From: Corynebacterium singulare
GTDB taxonomy: Bacteria > Actinomycetota > Actinomycetes > Mycobacteriales > Mycobacteriaceae
Direction of reading: 5' to 3'
NCBI RefSeq assembly: GCF_000833575.1
Contig: NZ_CP010827.1
Coordinates: 2,765,149 to 2,829,148 of the forward strand
DNA: 64,000 nt
Notes under the pieces: generated by a model
What the model was told of the DNA's origin: nothing
What the model saw: the letters and a program-made list of their open reading frames with translations, nothing else
Databases searched by the model: none
Made by a program: the position numbers and the translations under genes
Shown: positions 42,755 through 52,062 of the stretch, in pieces
Numbering within the stretch: position 1 is the first letter of the stretch
Layout: each line of letters starts with the position of its first letter

Positions 42755-45700
42755 ATGACACATGAACCTTTGTCTGGTGCCCGTCGACGCATTGTCACGC
42801 CCTCCCCACCGGCACCGGTCCCGGAAAAGCGCGCGCCGAGCGGCGTCGTTGCCGTCGACGACGAACACGAAGACCGTTCAGGTCTGAAGGGAGAATCCCA
42901 GGCAACCTCGGGCGAGTCCTCCGGTGATACAAACTCCGACGGTGCCGTCGTGCGCGCCACGGGCTCGATGGCTGTTGCAACGTTGATTTCCCGTATCACG
43001 GGCTTCATCCGCAACGTGCTCATCGGCTCCTCCTTGGGCCCAGCGATTTCTTCTGCCTTCACCACGGCGAATCAGCTCCCCAACCTCATCACGGAGATCG
43101 TGCTGGGCGCGGTGCTGACCTCGCTCGTTGTGCCCGTGCTTGTCCGCGCGGAAAAGGAAGACTCCGACCGCGGCGAAGCCTTTGTCCGGCGATTATTCAC
43201 GCTGGCCTTCTCGTTGCTGGCCACAATTACGGTTCTGTCGTGCATTTTCGCCCCGCAGCTGACCCGCATGATGTTGCCCGAGGATGGCAAGGTCAACGCC
43301 ATCCAGGCCACATCGTTTGCTTATCTGCTGCTGCCACAGATCTTCTTCTACGGGCTATTCGCGCTCTTCCAAGCGGTGCTTAACACGAAGAATATCTTTG
43401 GTCCGGGCGCGTGGGCGCCGGTGGTCAACAACATCATTTCCATCTCGGTGCTCGTGGCTTATCAGCTCGTTCCGGGCAGCTTGCATCCCGATGCGCCCTC
43501 GCCGATCACGGATGGGCATGTGCTGCTCTTGGCACTGGGTACGACGGCCGGTGTGGTCGTGCAGTGCCTCATCTTGTTCCCATATCTTGCCAAGGCGGGC
43601 ATCAACCTGAAGCCACTGTGGGGATTGGATGACAGGCTCAAACAGTTCGGTGGCATGGCCATGGCCATCGTGGCCTACGTGGCCATTTCCCAGCTGGGTT
43701 ACGTCATTACCTCCCGCGTGGCAGCCCATGCCGATAAAGGCGCACCTTTTACCTACCAGCAAGCCTGGCTGCTTTTGCAGGTGCCGTATGGCGTCATCGG
43801 CGTCACGCTCCTCACGGCGATTATGCCGCGCCTATCGCGCAACGCTGCCGACGGCGATGTCAAGGCCGTGGTTCGTGACCTCACGCTGGGCACGAAGCTG
43901 ACCTTCATCGCGCTGATCCCCATCGTCATCTTCATGACCGGCTTCGGTATTCCGATTGCCCGTGGCCTGTTCCAGTACGGCGCCTTTGACGCCGAGGCTG
44001 CCGAACTCCTCGGCCTCACCGTGAGCTTCTCCGCCTTCACGCTGATCCCGTATGCGCTCGTGCTGCTGCACCTGCGCGTGTTCTATGCCCGCGAGGAAGC
44101 CTGGACGCCAACGTTCATCATCGCCGGCATTACCTTGACCAAGGTGGTCCTCTCCCTGCTTGCCCCGCACGTGGCGGACTCCCCAGAGCGCGTCGTCATT
44201 CTGCTGGGTACAGCAAACGGCTTCGGTTTTGTCGCCGGTGCTGTCATCGGTGGCTTCCTGCTCAAGCGCAAACTCGGCAGCCTCGGCGGCCGTGCGGTGG
44301 TAGCCACGACCATCTGGTCGGTGCTGTCCTCACTCGTTGGCCTCCTCGTGGTCTACGCCCTCAACTGGGCCCTGAACCTTGTGCTGCCGGCTTCGCTGCC
44401 CGCCGTGGTGAACTTGGTTCGTCTGGCTGTCGTCGGCATCGTCTTTGTCCTCGTGACCGGTCTTGTGCTTTCGCGTTCCGGCTTGCCCGAGGTCATCAAC
44501 CTGGGCCGCCAGTTGCAGCGTATCCCGGGCATGTCTCGCCTCATCAAGATCGAGAATGCCGAGGCCATCGAGGTCGAGGCCCCCGATCAGCTGGAGTTCC
44601 AACCGATCTTCAGCGTGGATGCCTTCAATTCCTCGCCGGTACCGCCACCGATGTCCGCCGGTATCGTCCGCGGTCCGCGCCTGGTCCCAGGCGCCCCGGT
44701 CTCCGATGGCCGCTTCCGCCTCCTCAAGGACTACGGCTCAGCCCCGGGCACACGCTTCTGGAAGGCCCGCGAACAGGCCACCGGCCGCGAGGTCTCGCTG
44801 ACTTTTGTCGACACGACGGGCGAAGCCCCCATGGCCCCGGCGACCCCCGCCGTAGCGGCTCGCCGCTCGGCAGAGGTGTCTCGCGCCACGCGCCGCCTAG
44901 CGGAGATGGAACTGGATGCCGTGGCGGAGAACATCGACATCCTGTCCTACCGCCAGGGCTGCCTCGTCGTGGCGGATTGGGTAGAGGGAACCTCGCTCAA
45001 GACGGTCTCGGAGGATAAGGACCTCGATCCCCGCGCCGTCGCTCACGCCTTGGTACCGCTAGTACGCACTACGGCCGCCGCCCATGCGGCGGGCCTCGTG
45101 CTCGGTATGGAGAACCGCAACCGCATCCGCATCTCCACCGAGGGTATCGCCACGCTGGCCTTCCCGGCGGTTCTGCAGAGCAACGACGAGGAGACCGACC
45201 GCTCCGCGCTCTCCTCTGCCATCTCCCTGCTGGTGGAATCCACGAGCCCGACCCCGGAGGTCCTCCAGGAGATCGCCGCTGATGCGGAGGTAGGGGAGGA
45301 CTCCGACTTGGAAGACATCGCACACCGCCTAGCGGCCTACGGCGGCGATGGCGAAGACGGCGAGGAGACCCTTCAGGTCCCTGTGGAGGAGACCCCGCGC
45401 AAGGAGGACCCGACCCCCGCACCAGGCTTTGGCGGCCGCGGCTACTCCGGCTCCGGCATCATCGTGCTCGGCGTGCTGGCCACCGTCTTCGTCGTGGCCA
45501 TGGCGGCGCTCAGCGTGTGGATTCTCTCTCAGGTTGGCGATGAAGAGACCTCACCCGTCGTGACCAAGACGGAATCTTCTGCGGAGACAACCTTCCCCAA
45601 CGTGCCCGCGGTGCTGCTGAAGGACGTGCAGTCAACCTCCGTCCCGGAGGGCAAGGAGGTCACCGGTGAATGGACCACCAAGGACGCGGACGCCGGTCTT

Positions 45701-45997
45701 CTCCTCAGCATTGACACGCCCACGCAGCTGCATGTTCTGCCACTGAATCAGAAGGATTCCATCGGCGCGAAGTATGTGGTCTACGGCGTGACTAGGGAGG
45801 AGTTCGACCCCACGGATCCGGAGTCCTCCACGCTCACCGAGCTCGCGCATGGCACCCTCACGAGCGCCCGCCAGGACATCGATCTCAAGAAGAAGCCGAT
45901 GGCTTTCGACGGCGCCCTCATCCTCTTCACAGACATGCCCAAGTCCGGTTCCGTCACGCTGAAGGAGGCCACCCTGGTGGGTATCCCGACTAACTAA
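42755..45997 (+). CDS. murJ: lipid II flippase MurJ with pseudokinase and extracytoplasmic domain
   Basis: A 1080-residue protein. After a cytoplasmic N-tail of about 70 residues comes the 14-helix MurJ (MviN) core, which flips lipid II (ATLISRITGFIRNVLIGSSLG, TTANQLPNLITEIVLGAVLTS). Residues about 642-862 form a pseudokinase domain (DGRFRLLKDYGSAPGTRFWK) lacking the usual catalytic motifs, as in the mycobacterial protein where it recruits FhaA. A transmembrane helix near 898-920 leads to an outer C-terminal domain of about 160 residues. An imperfect 24-base inverted repeat follows the stop. Confidence 0.93.
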   Translation: MTHEPLSGARRRIVTPSPPAPVPEKRAPSGVVAVDDEHEDRSGLKGESQATSGESSGDTNSDGAVVRATGSMAVATLISRITGFIRNVLIGSSLGPAISSAFTTANQLPNLITEIVLGAVLTSLVVPVLVRAEKEDSDRGEAFVRRLFTLAFSLLATITVLSCIFAPQLTRMMLPEDGKVNAIQATSFAYLLLPQIFFYGLFALFQAVLNTKNIFGPGAWAPVVNNIISISVLVAYQLVPGSLHPDAPSPITDGHVLLLALGTTAGVVVQCLILFPYLAKAGINLKPLWGLDDRLKQFGGMAMAIVAYVAISQLGYVITSRVAAHADKGAPFTYQQAWLLLQVPYGVIGVTLLTAIMPRLSRNAADGDVKAVVRDLTLGTKLTFIALIPIVIFMTGFGIPIARGLFQYGAFDAEAAELLGLTVSFSAFTLIPYALVLLHLRVFYAREEAWTPTFIIAGITLTKVVLSLLAPHVADSPERVVILLGTANGFGFVAGAVIGGFLLKRKLGSLGGRAVVATTIWSVLSSLVGLLVVYALNWALNLVLPASLPAVVNLVRLAVVGIVFVLVTGLVLSRSGLPEVINLGRQLQRIPGMSRLIKIENAEAIEVEAPDQLEFQPIFSVDAFNSSPVPPPMSAGIVRGPRLVPGAPVSDGRFRLLKDYGSAPGTRFWKAREQATGREVSLTFVDTTGEAPMAPATPAVAARRSAEVSRATRRLAEMELDAVAENIDILSYRQGCLVVADWVEGTSLKTVSEDKDLDPRAVAHALVPLVRTTAAAHAAGLVLGMENRNRIRISTEGIATLAFPAVLQSNDEETDRSALSSAISLLVESTSPTPEVLQEIAADAEVGEDSDLEDIAHRLAAYGGDGEDGEETLQVPVEETPRKEDPTPAPGFGGRGYSGSGIIVLGVLATVFVVAMAALSVWILSQVGDEETSPVVTKTESSAETTFPNVPAVLLKDVQSTSVPEGKEVTGEWTTKDADAGLLLSIDTPTQLHVLPLNQKDSIGAKYVVYGVTREEFDPTDPESSTLTELAHGTLTSARQDIDLKKKPMAFDGALILFTDMPKSGSVTLKEATLVGIPTN

Positions 45998-46012
45998 CAC
46001 TGCTCCCCACAT

Positions 46013-46112
46013 ATCCCCAGACCTGGAGCCCGCAACTCCCTGTTCGTTGGTTCATACGCACCACGCGCTTGACGACGTCCACCTGCAGGTTGCGGGTTGC
46101 AGGTCTGGGGAT
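46013..46112 (+). terminator. long imperfect inverted repeat after murJ
   Basis: Positions 46013-46036 are complementary to 46089-46112 apart from a few mismatches (ATCCCCAGACCTG core perfect), with about 52 bases between. It probably forms the end of the murJ transcript; CTTTT follows at 46117. Confidence 0.5.
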
Positions 46113-46136
46113 TTGGCTTTTGACGCACAATAACCC

Positions 46137-46164
46137 TTGACGGCTGTGAGAAGGGTCGTATAAT
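46137..46164 (+). promoter_or_regulatory. sigma-70-type promoter of yceI
   Basis: TTGACG (46137-46142) and a perfect TATAAT (46159-46164), 16 bases apart, 40 bases upstream of the YceI gene. Confidence 0.8.
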
Positions 46165-46204
46165 TATTGTTGTCACGTCAACATTAGAATGAAATGAGGA
46201 ACCC

Positions 46205-46738
46205 ATGACTATCACTGCAGGAACGTACGCCCTGGACCCAGCACACACCACCATTGGCTTCGTGGCCCGCCACGCCATGGTTACCAAGGTGCGCGGCAAC
46301 TTCAATGAGTTTGAAGGCACCCTTACCGTAGCGGAGAATATTAACGAGTCCGCCGCTAACGCCACTGTGAAGACTGCGTCCATCGACACCAACAACGCTG
46401 AGCGCGATGAACACGTAAGGAACGAGGACTTCTTCAACGTTGAGAAGTTCCCGGAGATGACCTTCACCGCGACCAAGTTTGACGTTAACGAGGCAGGCGA
46501 GGGCACGGTCACCGGTGACCTCACTATCAAGGGCACCACCAAGTCCGTGGACTTCAAGGTAGAAGAAACCGGCGTAGCCGAGGATCCTTTCGGCAACACC
46601 CGCTTGGGCTTCGAGGCCACGACCTCCATTAACCGCACCGACTTCGGCATCGACTTCAACGCTCCGTTGAAGACCGGCGGCGTGCTGGTCTCCGAGTATA
46701 TCAAGATTGAGCTCGAGGTCTCTGCCATCAAGCAGTAA
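46205..46738 (+). CDS. YceI-family lipocalin-like protein
   Basis: A 177-residue YceI domain protein: YALDPAHTTIGFVARHAMVTKVRGNFNEFEG at the start and GDLTIKGTTKSVDFKVE in the second half. The family binds polyisoprenoid-like lipids in a beta-barrel. Unlike the E. coli protein it has no signal peptide, so it should be cytoplasmic. It has its own consensus promoter and terminator. It stands at the left end of the segment that separates murJ from sigM. Confidence 0.9.
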   Translation: MTITAGTYALDPAHTTIGFVARHAMVTKVRGNFNEFEGTLTVAENINESAANATVKTASIDTNNAERDEHVRNEDFFNVEKFPEMTFTATKFDVNEAGEGTVTGDLTIKGTTKSVDFKVEETGVAEDPFGNTRLGFEATTSINRTDFGIDFNAPLKTGGVLVSEYIKIELEVSAIKQ

Positions 46739-46777
46739 GCCATCAAGCACGAAACCTGCCCGTAGGCAGTAATTTTT

Positions 46778-46825
46778 AGTTGTTGCCCGTAGTACCCATG
46801 TCGGCGCTACGGGCAACAACTTTTT
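46778..46825 (+). terminator. rho-independent terminator of yceI
   Basis: AGTTGTTGCCCGTAG (46778-46792) pairs perfectly with CTACGGGCAACAACT (46807-46821), followed by TTTT. Confidence 0.9.
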
Positions 46826-46895
46826 AACAATGAGAGGCGAACGATGGAGAACAGGTTCTAGTGTTTGGGCTGGTACCTATCTGGTGGTAGCAGTG

Positions 46896-47345
46896 CTAGT
46901 TTTTCTGAATTCGCTGGCGGTAGTAATCACGATCAGTTTCTTGCATGTGAGAAAATTCCATAAGCACGCCCGGCCAGATGGGATACGTATCGATAAGGTT
47001 CTCTGCGATGTTTAACAACGGTGAAAATGCGATCTCGTCCCATCTGATTCCTATACCTACTCTTTCGGAGTGGGCCGTGCTACTTAAAGGGCCAATTGCC
47101 CACTGACTCCCTGACATCGCATTCATCCATGTGCCGTTGATGGCGAGGATGCGGGATACTTTCTCTTCATAGCTGTGTTTAGAGTTTAAGATTTCGAGTA
47201 CGATCTCGAAGGGAAACTCTTTTGTGCCATCGGTGACCTGCTTGCGCTGAAGAGGCGTAAGGTCTGCAAGTGTCGTGGGTACTGTTGTTGAAAGGAAAGC
47301 TTCCAGCATCTTTCCGAAGTGCTGATGGTATCCGTCAAGCCACAT
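46896..47345 (-). CDS. orphan hypothetical protein (149 aa)
   Basis: A 149-residue protein (MWLDGYHQHFGKMLEAFLS...) of unrecognised family. A good ribosome binding site (AAGGAA, 6 bases upstream) supports the ATG at 47345. The composition is less GC-rich than the core genes. No signal peptide or membrane helix is seen; Trp, His and Tyr are frequent. It lies alone between yceI and a degenerate HTH fragment. It may be a recent arrival. Confidence 0.55.
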   Translation of the reverse strand: MWLDGYHQHFGKMLEAFLSTTVPTTLADLTPLQRKQVTDGTKEFPFEIVLEILNSKHSYEEKVSRILAINGTWMNAMSGSQWAIGPLSSTAHSERVGIGIRWDEIAFSPLLNIAENLIDTYPIWPGVLMEFSHMQETDRDYYRQRIQKN

Positions 47346-47548
47346 GAGATTCCTTTCGGGCTATGCAGGGCGTATAACCCAAGCCCCTGAATATTGATTT
47401 AAAGTCTTGTCGAAAAACAGGTTGCGGATTTAGCCCAGTACCCAGTTTTTGCTGTGTTCTTAAACGATCGAGTGTATTACAGCATTCACTTTCTACGAGG
47501 AAGATTTGGCTGTTGTGTCCTCTGCTGTGCCACACCGCTGCCCAAGTC

Positions 47549-47686
47549 ATGCAAGTCAGCGAAGCATTGGGAGTAGACCGGGCAATTGTCATAAGAATAC
47601 TGCGCCACCTACGAACTATAGGCCAAGCGCGTATCGATCCGGATGGCCCACAGCGCGGGCCCAACACGCGGTGGATTCTTTCCTGA
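47549..47686 (+). pseudogene. fragment of a winged-helix DNA-binding protein
   Basis: A 45-codon frame from ATG 47549 encodes MQVSEALGVDRAIVIRILRH followed by LRTIGQARIDPDG, a clear helix-turn-helix with a wing. The frame is open further upstream but without a start or family-like sequence. It is probably the remaining end of a regulator. The 384-base stretch 47346-47729 holds nothing else that I recognise. Confidence 0.4.
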
Positions 47687-47729
47687 CCACTCTGTGATGC
47701 GCACCGCAGCGGCGTTTAAGATGTAGCGC

Positions 47730-50243
47730 ATGACTACCGCCAACCTCACTCACGCAGAAGCCACCGCCCGCAGCGCCGCGCTGCGCTTGAGCACCTATGA
47801 CCTGCACCTTGACGTCACGAACGCGCCCACCGACGTTGATTCTTACGAGGTCACCGCGCGTATTACGTTCACGACCACCGAGCCCGAGACCTTCGTGGAC
47901 TACCTAGGCAAGGCTGTCCACTCGGTGCGTGTCAATGGCGAGGAGGTGGAGAACACCTTCGACGGCGGCCGCGTGTACCTCCGGGATCTCCCAGTGGGGG
48001 AGGAGCTCACCGTGGAGATTACCGGCTCTTCTTACTACTCCCGCACCGGCCAGGGCCTGCACCGCATGCACGACCAGGCCGATGGCACGACGTACCTCTA
48101 CTCGCACCTCGAGCCCTCTGACGCGCGCCGCATCTTCCCGTGCTTTGACCAGCCGGATCTCAAGGCTTGTTACACCGTGCACCTCACCGGGCCGGAGGGC
48201 TGGCAGCTCCTCAGCAATCAGCCCGAGGTCGCCCGCGAGGAGGCGGCAGACGGCAACGTCACGGTTCACTTCGCCGAAACCCCGCTGTTGTCGACGTATC
48301 TGACGGCGTTCGCGGCTGGGCCGTACGTCGCCAAGCACAGCACCTGGACCGCGCCCGATGACTCCCTCACGGTGGAGTTGCGTGCCTTTGCCCGCGCCTC
48401 CATGGCGGAGTACCTGGATGATGAGATCCTGCAGGTCACCGCGCAGGGCATGGACTTCTTCCACGCGAACTTTGGCTACCCGTACCCGTGGGGCAAGTAT
48501 GATTCCATCTTCGTACCGGAGTACAACCTGGGCGCGATGGAGAACCCCGGCCTGGTGACCTTTACGGAGCACTACCTCTACCGTTCCGCCGCTACCCGCG
48601 CGCAGCATGCCGCGCGCACGAACACCATCCTGCACGAGATGTCCCACATGTGGTTCGGTGACCTGGTCACCCCGCAGTGGTGGGATGACCTGTGGCTCAA
48701 GGAATCCTTCGCGGAGTTCATGGGCGCGGATTCCTCCGTGCACGCCACCGAGTACACCGAGGCGTGGGTCAACTTTGCCGGGCAGCGCAAAAACTGGGCC
48801 TACCTGCAGGATCAGCTGCCCACCACGCACCCCATCAAGGCGGACATCCCGGACGTGGATGCCGCGCGCCAGAACTTTGATGGCATTACTTATGCCAAAG
48901 GTGCTGCGGTGCTCAAGCAGCTGGTCCACTACGTGGGCCGCGAGAACTTCTACGCCGGCGCACGCGACTACTTCCAAGAGCATGCTTTTGGCGCCGCCAC
49001 CTTCGAGGACCTGCTCACGGCCCTGAAGAAGCACACCGATCGTGACCTCGACGCTTGGTCCACCGCGTGGCTGCGCACGTGGGGCCCGGATACGCTCACA
49101 CCTGAGCTGCACACGGATGGTGACACGATCCACGAGCTCGCCATCACCGTGGATGCCGAGGACACCACGCGCCCGCACCGCCTGAACCTGGCGCTTTTCG
49201 ACGCCTCCCTCACCAAGTACGCCAACCTCGACGTCGATCTGGAGGGCGAGCGCACCATCCTCGACGAGGTGTCGGGACTTCAGGCGCCGGCGTTGCTGCT
49301 GCTGAACGACGGTGACCACACCTACGCCAAGGTCCGCTTCGACCATACCTCCCTAGAGACCATCCGCACCCGCCTGTCGGAGGTGCCGGATGAGCTCTCC
49401 CGCGCGGTCATCTGGACCTCCCTGTGGAATCTCACCCGTGATGGCGAGTGGCCAGTGCGTTCCTACCTCGATACCGTGCTCAATCACGCCCCGGCGGAGG
49501 CCAACCCGACTCTTCTCACCACCGCCTTTGCCAATGCGCGCTACGCCATCGACCACTTCGTGGACGAGGAGTCGCGCGAGGACATCCGCGCCGACTACGC
49601 AGAGCGCCTGTGGCAGGTGCTGCAGCAGTCACCGGCCGGATCCGACGCTCAGCTCACCTTAGCTCGCGCCGCGATCCAGGCGTTGGCTGCGACCCCAGAG
49701 GAGTCCGGTACGCAGCGCCTGCGCGCGCTTCTCGACGGCTCCCTCGACGGCCTCGCCCTCGACCCAGACATTCGCTGGTCCATCCTCCGCGCACTAGCCG
49801 CCCGCGATGCCGTCAGCGCCGAAGAGCTGGATGCAGAAAAGGAGCGTGACAACACACTGACCGGCGCCGCCGCCTACTTGGGTGCCTCTCACGCCTTCCC
49901 GTCGGCCGAGGTCAAGCGGGAGGTCTTCGACCTCGTGCGCACGCCAGGTAAGTACTCCAATGCGGAGGTGGACTCCCTTCTCGCGGCATTCAACGCTCCA
50001 CGCTCAGGCCACCTCACCGAGGCCTTTGCCCAGGAGTACGTCGACTCCCTGGCCCAGCTGTGGGAGGAGCATCCAATCGAGATTGCCAACCGCCTCGTGC
50101 GCGGCTTGTACCCGGACGTTGCCATGGCTGATGCCGCCACGAGCGAGTTCCTCAGCTCCGAGCGGCCCCGCGCGCTGCGTCGCGTGCTGCTGGAGTGCCA
50201 GGATGCGCTGCGTCGCGCGCACCGCGTCCGTGCCGCGCAATAA
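47730..50243 (+). CDS. pepN: aminopeptidase N (M1 family)
   Basis: An 837-residue zinc metallopeptidase that removes N-terminal residues from peptides. The exopeptidase motif is GAMEN at 268-272 and the zinc site HEMSH at 302-306 with Glu325 in LWLKESFAEF. The C-terminal ERAP1-like helical domain is present to the end. There is no signal peptide, so it is cytoplasmic. Length is normal for actinobacterial PepN. It lies in the segment between murJ and sigM, next to mobile remnants. Confidence 0.95.
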   Translation: MTTANLTHAEATARSAALRLSTYDLHLDVTNAPTDVDSYEVTARITFTTTEPETFVDYLGKAVHSVRVNGEEVENTFDGGRVYLRDLPVGEELTVEITGSSYYSRTGQGLHRMHDQADGTTYLYSHLEPSDARRIFPCFDQPDLKACYTVHLTGPEGWQLLSNQPEVAREEAADGNVTVHFAETPLLSTYLTAFAAGPYVAKHSTWTAPDDSLTVELRAFARASMAEYLDDEILQVTAQGMDFFHANFGYPYPWGKYDSIFVPEYNLGAMENPGLVTFTEHYLYRSAATRAQHAARTNTILHEMSHMWFGDLVTPQWWDDLWLKESFAEFMGADSSVHATEYTEAWVNFAGQRKNWAYLQDQLPTTHPIKADIPDVDAARQNFDGITYAKGAAVLKQLVHYVGRENFYAGARDYFQEHAFGAATFEDLLTALKKHTDRDLDAWSTAWLRTWGPDTLTPELHTDGDTIHELAITVDAEDTTRPHRLNLALFDASLTKYANLDVDLEGERTILDEVSGLQAPALLLLNDGDHTYAKVRFDHTSLETIRTRLSEVPDELSRAVIWTSLWNLTRDGEWPVRSYLDTVLNHAPAEANPTLLTTAFANARYAIDHFVDEESREDIRADYAERLWQVLQQSPAGSDAQLTLARAAIQALAATPEESGTQRLRALLDGSLDGLALDPDIRWSILRALAARDAVSAEELDAEKERDNTLTGAAAYLGASHAFPSAEVKREVFDLVRTPGKYSNAEVDSLLAAFNAPRSGHLTEAFAQEYVDSLAQLWEEHPIEIANRLVRGLYPDVAMADAATSEFLSSERPRALRRVLLECQDALRRAHRVRAAQ

Positions 50244-50389
50244 GCACGGCACGGGTTACGGACCCGGTCCCAGATTCCTCAATACCCTGAGCCGGAAGAA
50301 TGGAAAATGGAAGGTTGATGTATCCCCACTATTCATTTGTTCATTTTTCGGAATACATCGGGAGTTACCACTGCGGACCAGCTCTGTGT

Positions 50390-50640
50390 GAACTAGATGA
50401 GAAGGCACAGCAGCGAATCATCGACGCTGGACAGTTGGTGCTGCGGGCACGCGAGCGGCACCCCGAGCGGTCACTCGAGGATCACTACAACCCGTTATCG
50501 AAGGACCCAATTCTTCTCAAGGCTCACGACGAATTGGACCGCGGAGTAGATAATGCTTCGGTGCGGCACGAAAACTCACCAATGAGCGCCAGCGCCAGGA
50601 GCTACTGTTCGCCAGCTGCGGGGAGTTGGCGAGGGGCTAT
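50390..50640 (+). pseudogene. C-terminal remnant of a type IIG/MmeI-like DNA methyltransferase
   Basis: The segment IIDAGQLVLRARERHPERSL, then EDHYNPLSKDPILLKAHDELDR, is the C-terminal signature of large MmeI/YeeA-type DNA methyltransferase-nucleases. The reading frame breaks near 50560; the shifted frame continues as GAARKLTNERQRQELLFA, exactly where the family ends. The rest of the gene (over 2 kb normally) is absent. It is thus a truncated, frameshifted relic lying between pepN and erm(X). Confidence 0.7.
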
Positions 50641-50836
50641 GCCTCCTCGCTTTCACCAAAATCAAAACCACCAGCAGGGTCGTTCCCCGTGCGGGTGATT
50701 TTGATCGGCCCCGCTGCCGGGTATAGAACCCTGTCGCCGGCAACGCCGGGAACTATGACTGTGCCCGACGAGAACACATCACTGTCATAACCCGGCTCAC
50801 GGTAGACCAGCACTGGTCGTCCACTACTACTGGTGG
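50637..50836 (-). pseudogene. truncated frame abutting erm(X)
   Basis: On the minus strand a frame without a start reads SGRPVLVYREPGYDSDVFS followed by GTVIVPGVAGDRVLYPAAG and ends GESEEA at 50637. It looks like the C-terminus of a real protein of unknown family, cut off just downstream of the erm(X) stop. Probably a boundary created by recombination. Confidence 0.35.
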
Positions 50837-50858
50837 ATTTCGGTTTTGGTGGCGGGGG

Positions 50859-51713
50859 TTAACGCCGCCGGCCTCGTTTTTTCCGTTGAGGAGGGCGTTG
50901 ACTACTTCCCGATTGTGAAATAGGCCGATGGTGCGGTGGAAAGGAACCAGTCACCTGGAAGAGATCGATCCAGTCGCTGGTGCGCAATCTAGGAGGTAGG
51001 GTTGCGGGGTCAATTCCTCGCAAGCGCAACCATGATTGCGTCTCTGAACGTGATGAAAACAACCCTGCCCTTCGGAGAATTTCCCCTATCCCGCGTCCCC
51101 GGGCGGTGAAAACGGTGTGCACCATCGCCTGAAAGGCTTTGCGTTGCTCTATCGGGATCTTCGGATCACCCACCCGGCGGATCACTAAGATCCCCCCGTC
51201 AACGCTTGGCTGTGGCCGGAACGCAGACCTTGGTACTCGGGAACCAAGGTGAAATGTGAACCACGGGGACCACTGAGCCGTCATCATTGTGCTTGCGCCT
51301 ACCCCGGCCCGGCGGCGAGCGACTTCCCACTGCATGAGGAGTACAGCGTCAGTCCATGACGGCGCATGCAACAACTTTCGAAGAATGGCAGTGGTGAGGT
51401 GAAAGGGAATGTTTCCCACAATGACGCAGGGAGTGACGGGTAACGGGTAGTTGAGGAAATCATCCTGGACCACTTCGACCGCCGCCGAGGCGGTCCTTTT
51501 TGTGAGTTTTGCAGCTAGTTTTGCGTCTACCTCAACTGCCGTTATTGCTCTCCCCAAGTGGGATATCGGGCGAGTGAGGGCACCGCTTCCTGGACCGATC
51601 TCAATGATGGGGCCGGAGGTTTGTTTTACAAGATCGACTATTGAGTTGATGATCTTGTGGTCTGTGAGAAAATTTTGGCCATGTTCGTGACGGCCGTATC
51701 CGTATGTAGACAT
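50859..51713 (-). CDS. erm(X): 23S rRNA (adenine-N6) methyltransferase Erm(X)
   Basis: A 284-residue enzyme that dimethylates A2058 of 23S rRNA and so gives resistance to macrolides, lincosamides and streptogramin B. The SAM site is IEIGPGSGALT, the catalytic motif NIPFH, and the start STYGYGRHEHGQNFLTDHK and the basic end QRKKRGRRR are those of coryneform Erm(X). The sequence differs from the commonest Erm(X) at several positions, from memory. The ATG at 51713 gives the family length. Expression is expected to be induced by translational attenuation through the leader peptide upstream. Confidence 0.95.
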   Translation of the reverse strand: MSTYGYGRHEHGQNFLTDHKIINSIVDLVKQTSGPIIEIGPGSGALTRPISHLGRAITAVEVDAKLAAKLTKRTASAAVEVVQDDFLNYPLPVTPCVIVGNIPFHLTTAILRKLLHAPSWTDAVLLMQWEVARRRAGVGASTMMTAQWSPWFTFHLGSRVPRSAFRPQPSVDGGILVIRRVGDPKIPIEQRKAFQAMVHTVFTARGRGIGEILRRAGLFSSRSETQSWLRLRGIDPATLPPRLRTSDWIDLFQVTGSFPPHHRPISQSGSSQRPPQRKKRGRRR

Positions 51714-51721
51714 CAGGTGTG

Positions 51722-51824
51722 CTCCGTGGAGTTGAAACGGAGCCGGGCATGGCAAATGGCCGCCCGGCTAAAGGACCGGAGCGGTTTTTAACCTGCGGGA
51801 GGGAGAAAACCGCCTTAGCGGTTG
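51722..51824 (-). promoter_or_regulatory. erm(X) attenuator hairpins
   Basis: CTCCGT (51722-51727) and ACGGAG (51737-51742) form a hairpin that hides the CGGAG ribosome binding site of erm(X). Further upstream on the transcript are GCCGGGC/GCCCGGC (51742-51748/51762-51768) and AACCGC/GCGGTT (51808-51813/51818-51823), the latter at the leader stop. Stalling of a macrolide-bound ribosome on the leader would rearrange them. Confidence 0.75.
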
Positions 51825-51862
51825 GTGAGCGGCCGCATGAAAACAGAACCTGAAATCAACAT
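51815..51862 (-). CDS. erm(X) leader peptide
   Basis: A 15-codon frame, MLISGSVFMRPLTNR, matches the known Erm(X) leader peptide from memory. Its stop lies inside the first hairpin of the attenuator, about 100 bases upstream of erm(X). An intact leader implies inducible resistance. Confidence 0.85.
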   Translation of the reverse strand: MLISGSVFMRPLTNR

Positions 51863-52062
51863 GAGCCTATGGTATCCAATTAATTTCGCGGAGTGCAATA
51901 CGGTGAGAAGGAAGACAACCGCACCGCAACAGTGCAAGACATCTCTGGATTGGAATTCGTCCTACCTTCGGCTCGTCGTACAGATGCCACTGGCGCATTC
52001 TGTATCTGGGCAACGAGGGGGAGTTACCCTCACCTCCGAATGTTTTTAAGGTGCACCCCTGA

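Noticed and set aside
47335..47667. 110-codon minus-strand frame upstream of the 149-residue gene
   Set aside because: Composition is not protein-like, and the plus-strand HTH fragment explains the conserved part better.
47904..49346. 480-codon open frame on the minus strand opposite pepN
   Set aside because: It is an antisense consequence of GC-rich codon use; pepN on the plus strand has all its motifs.
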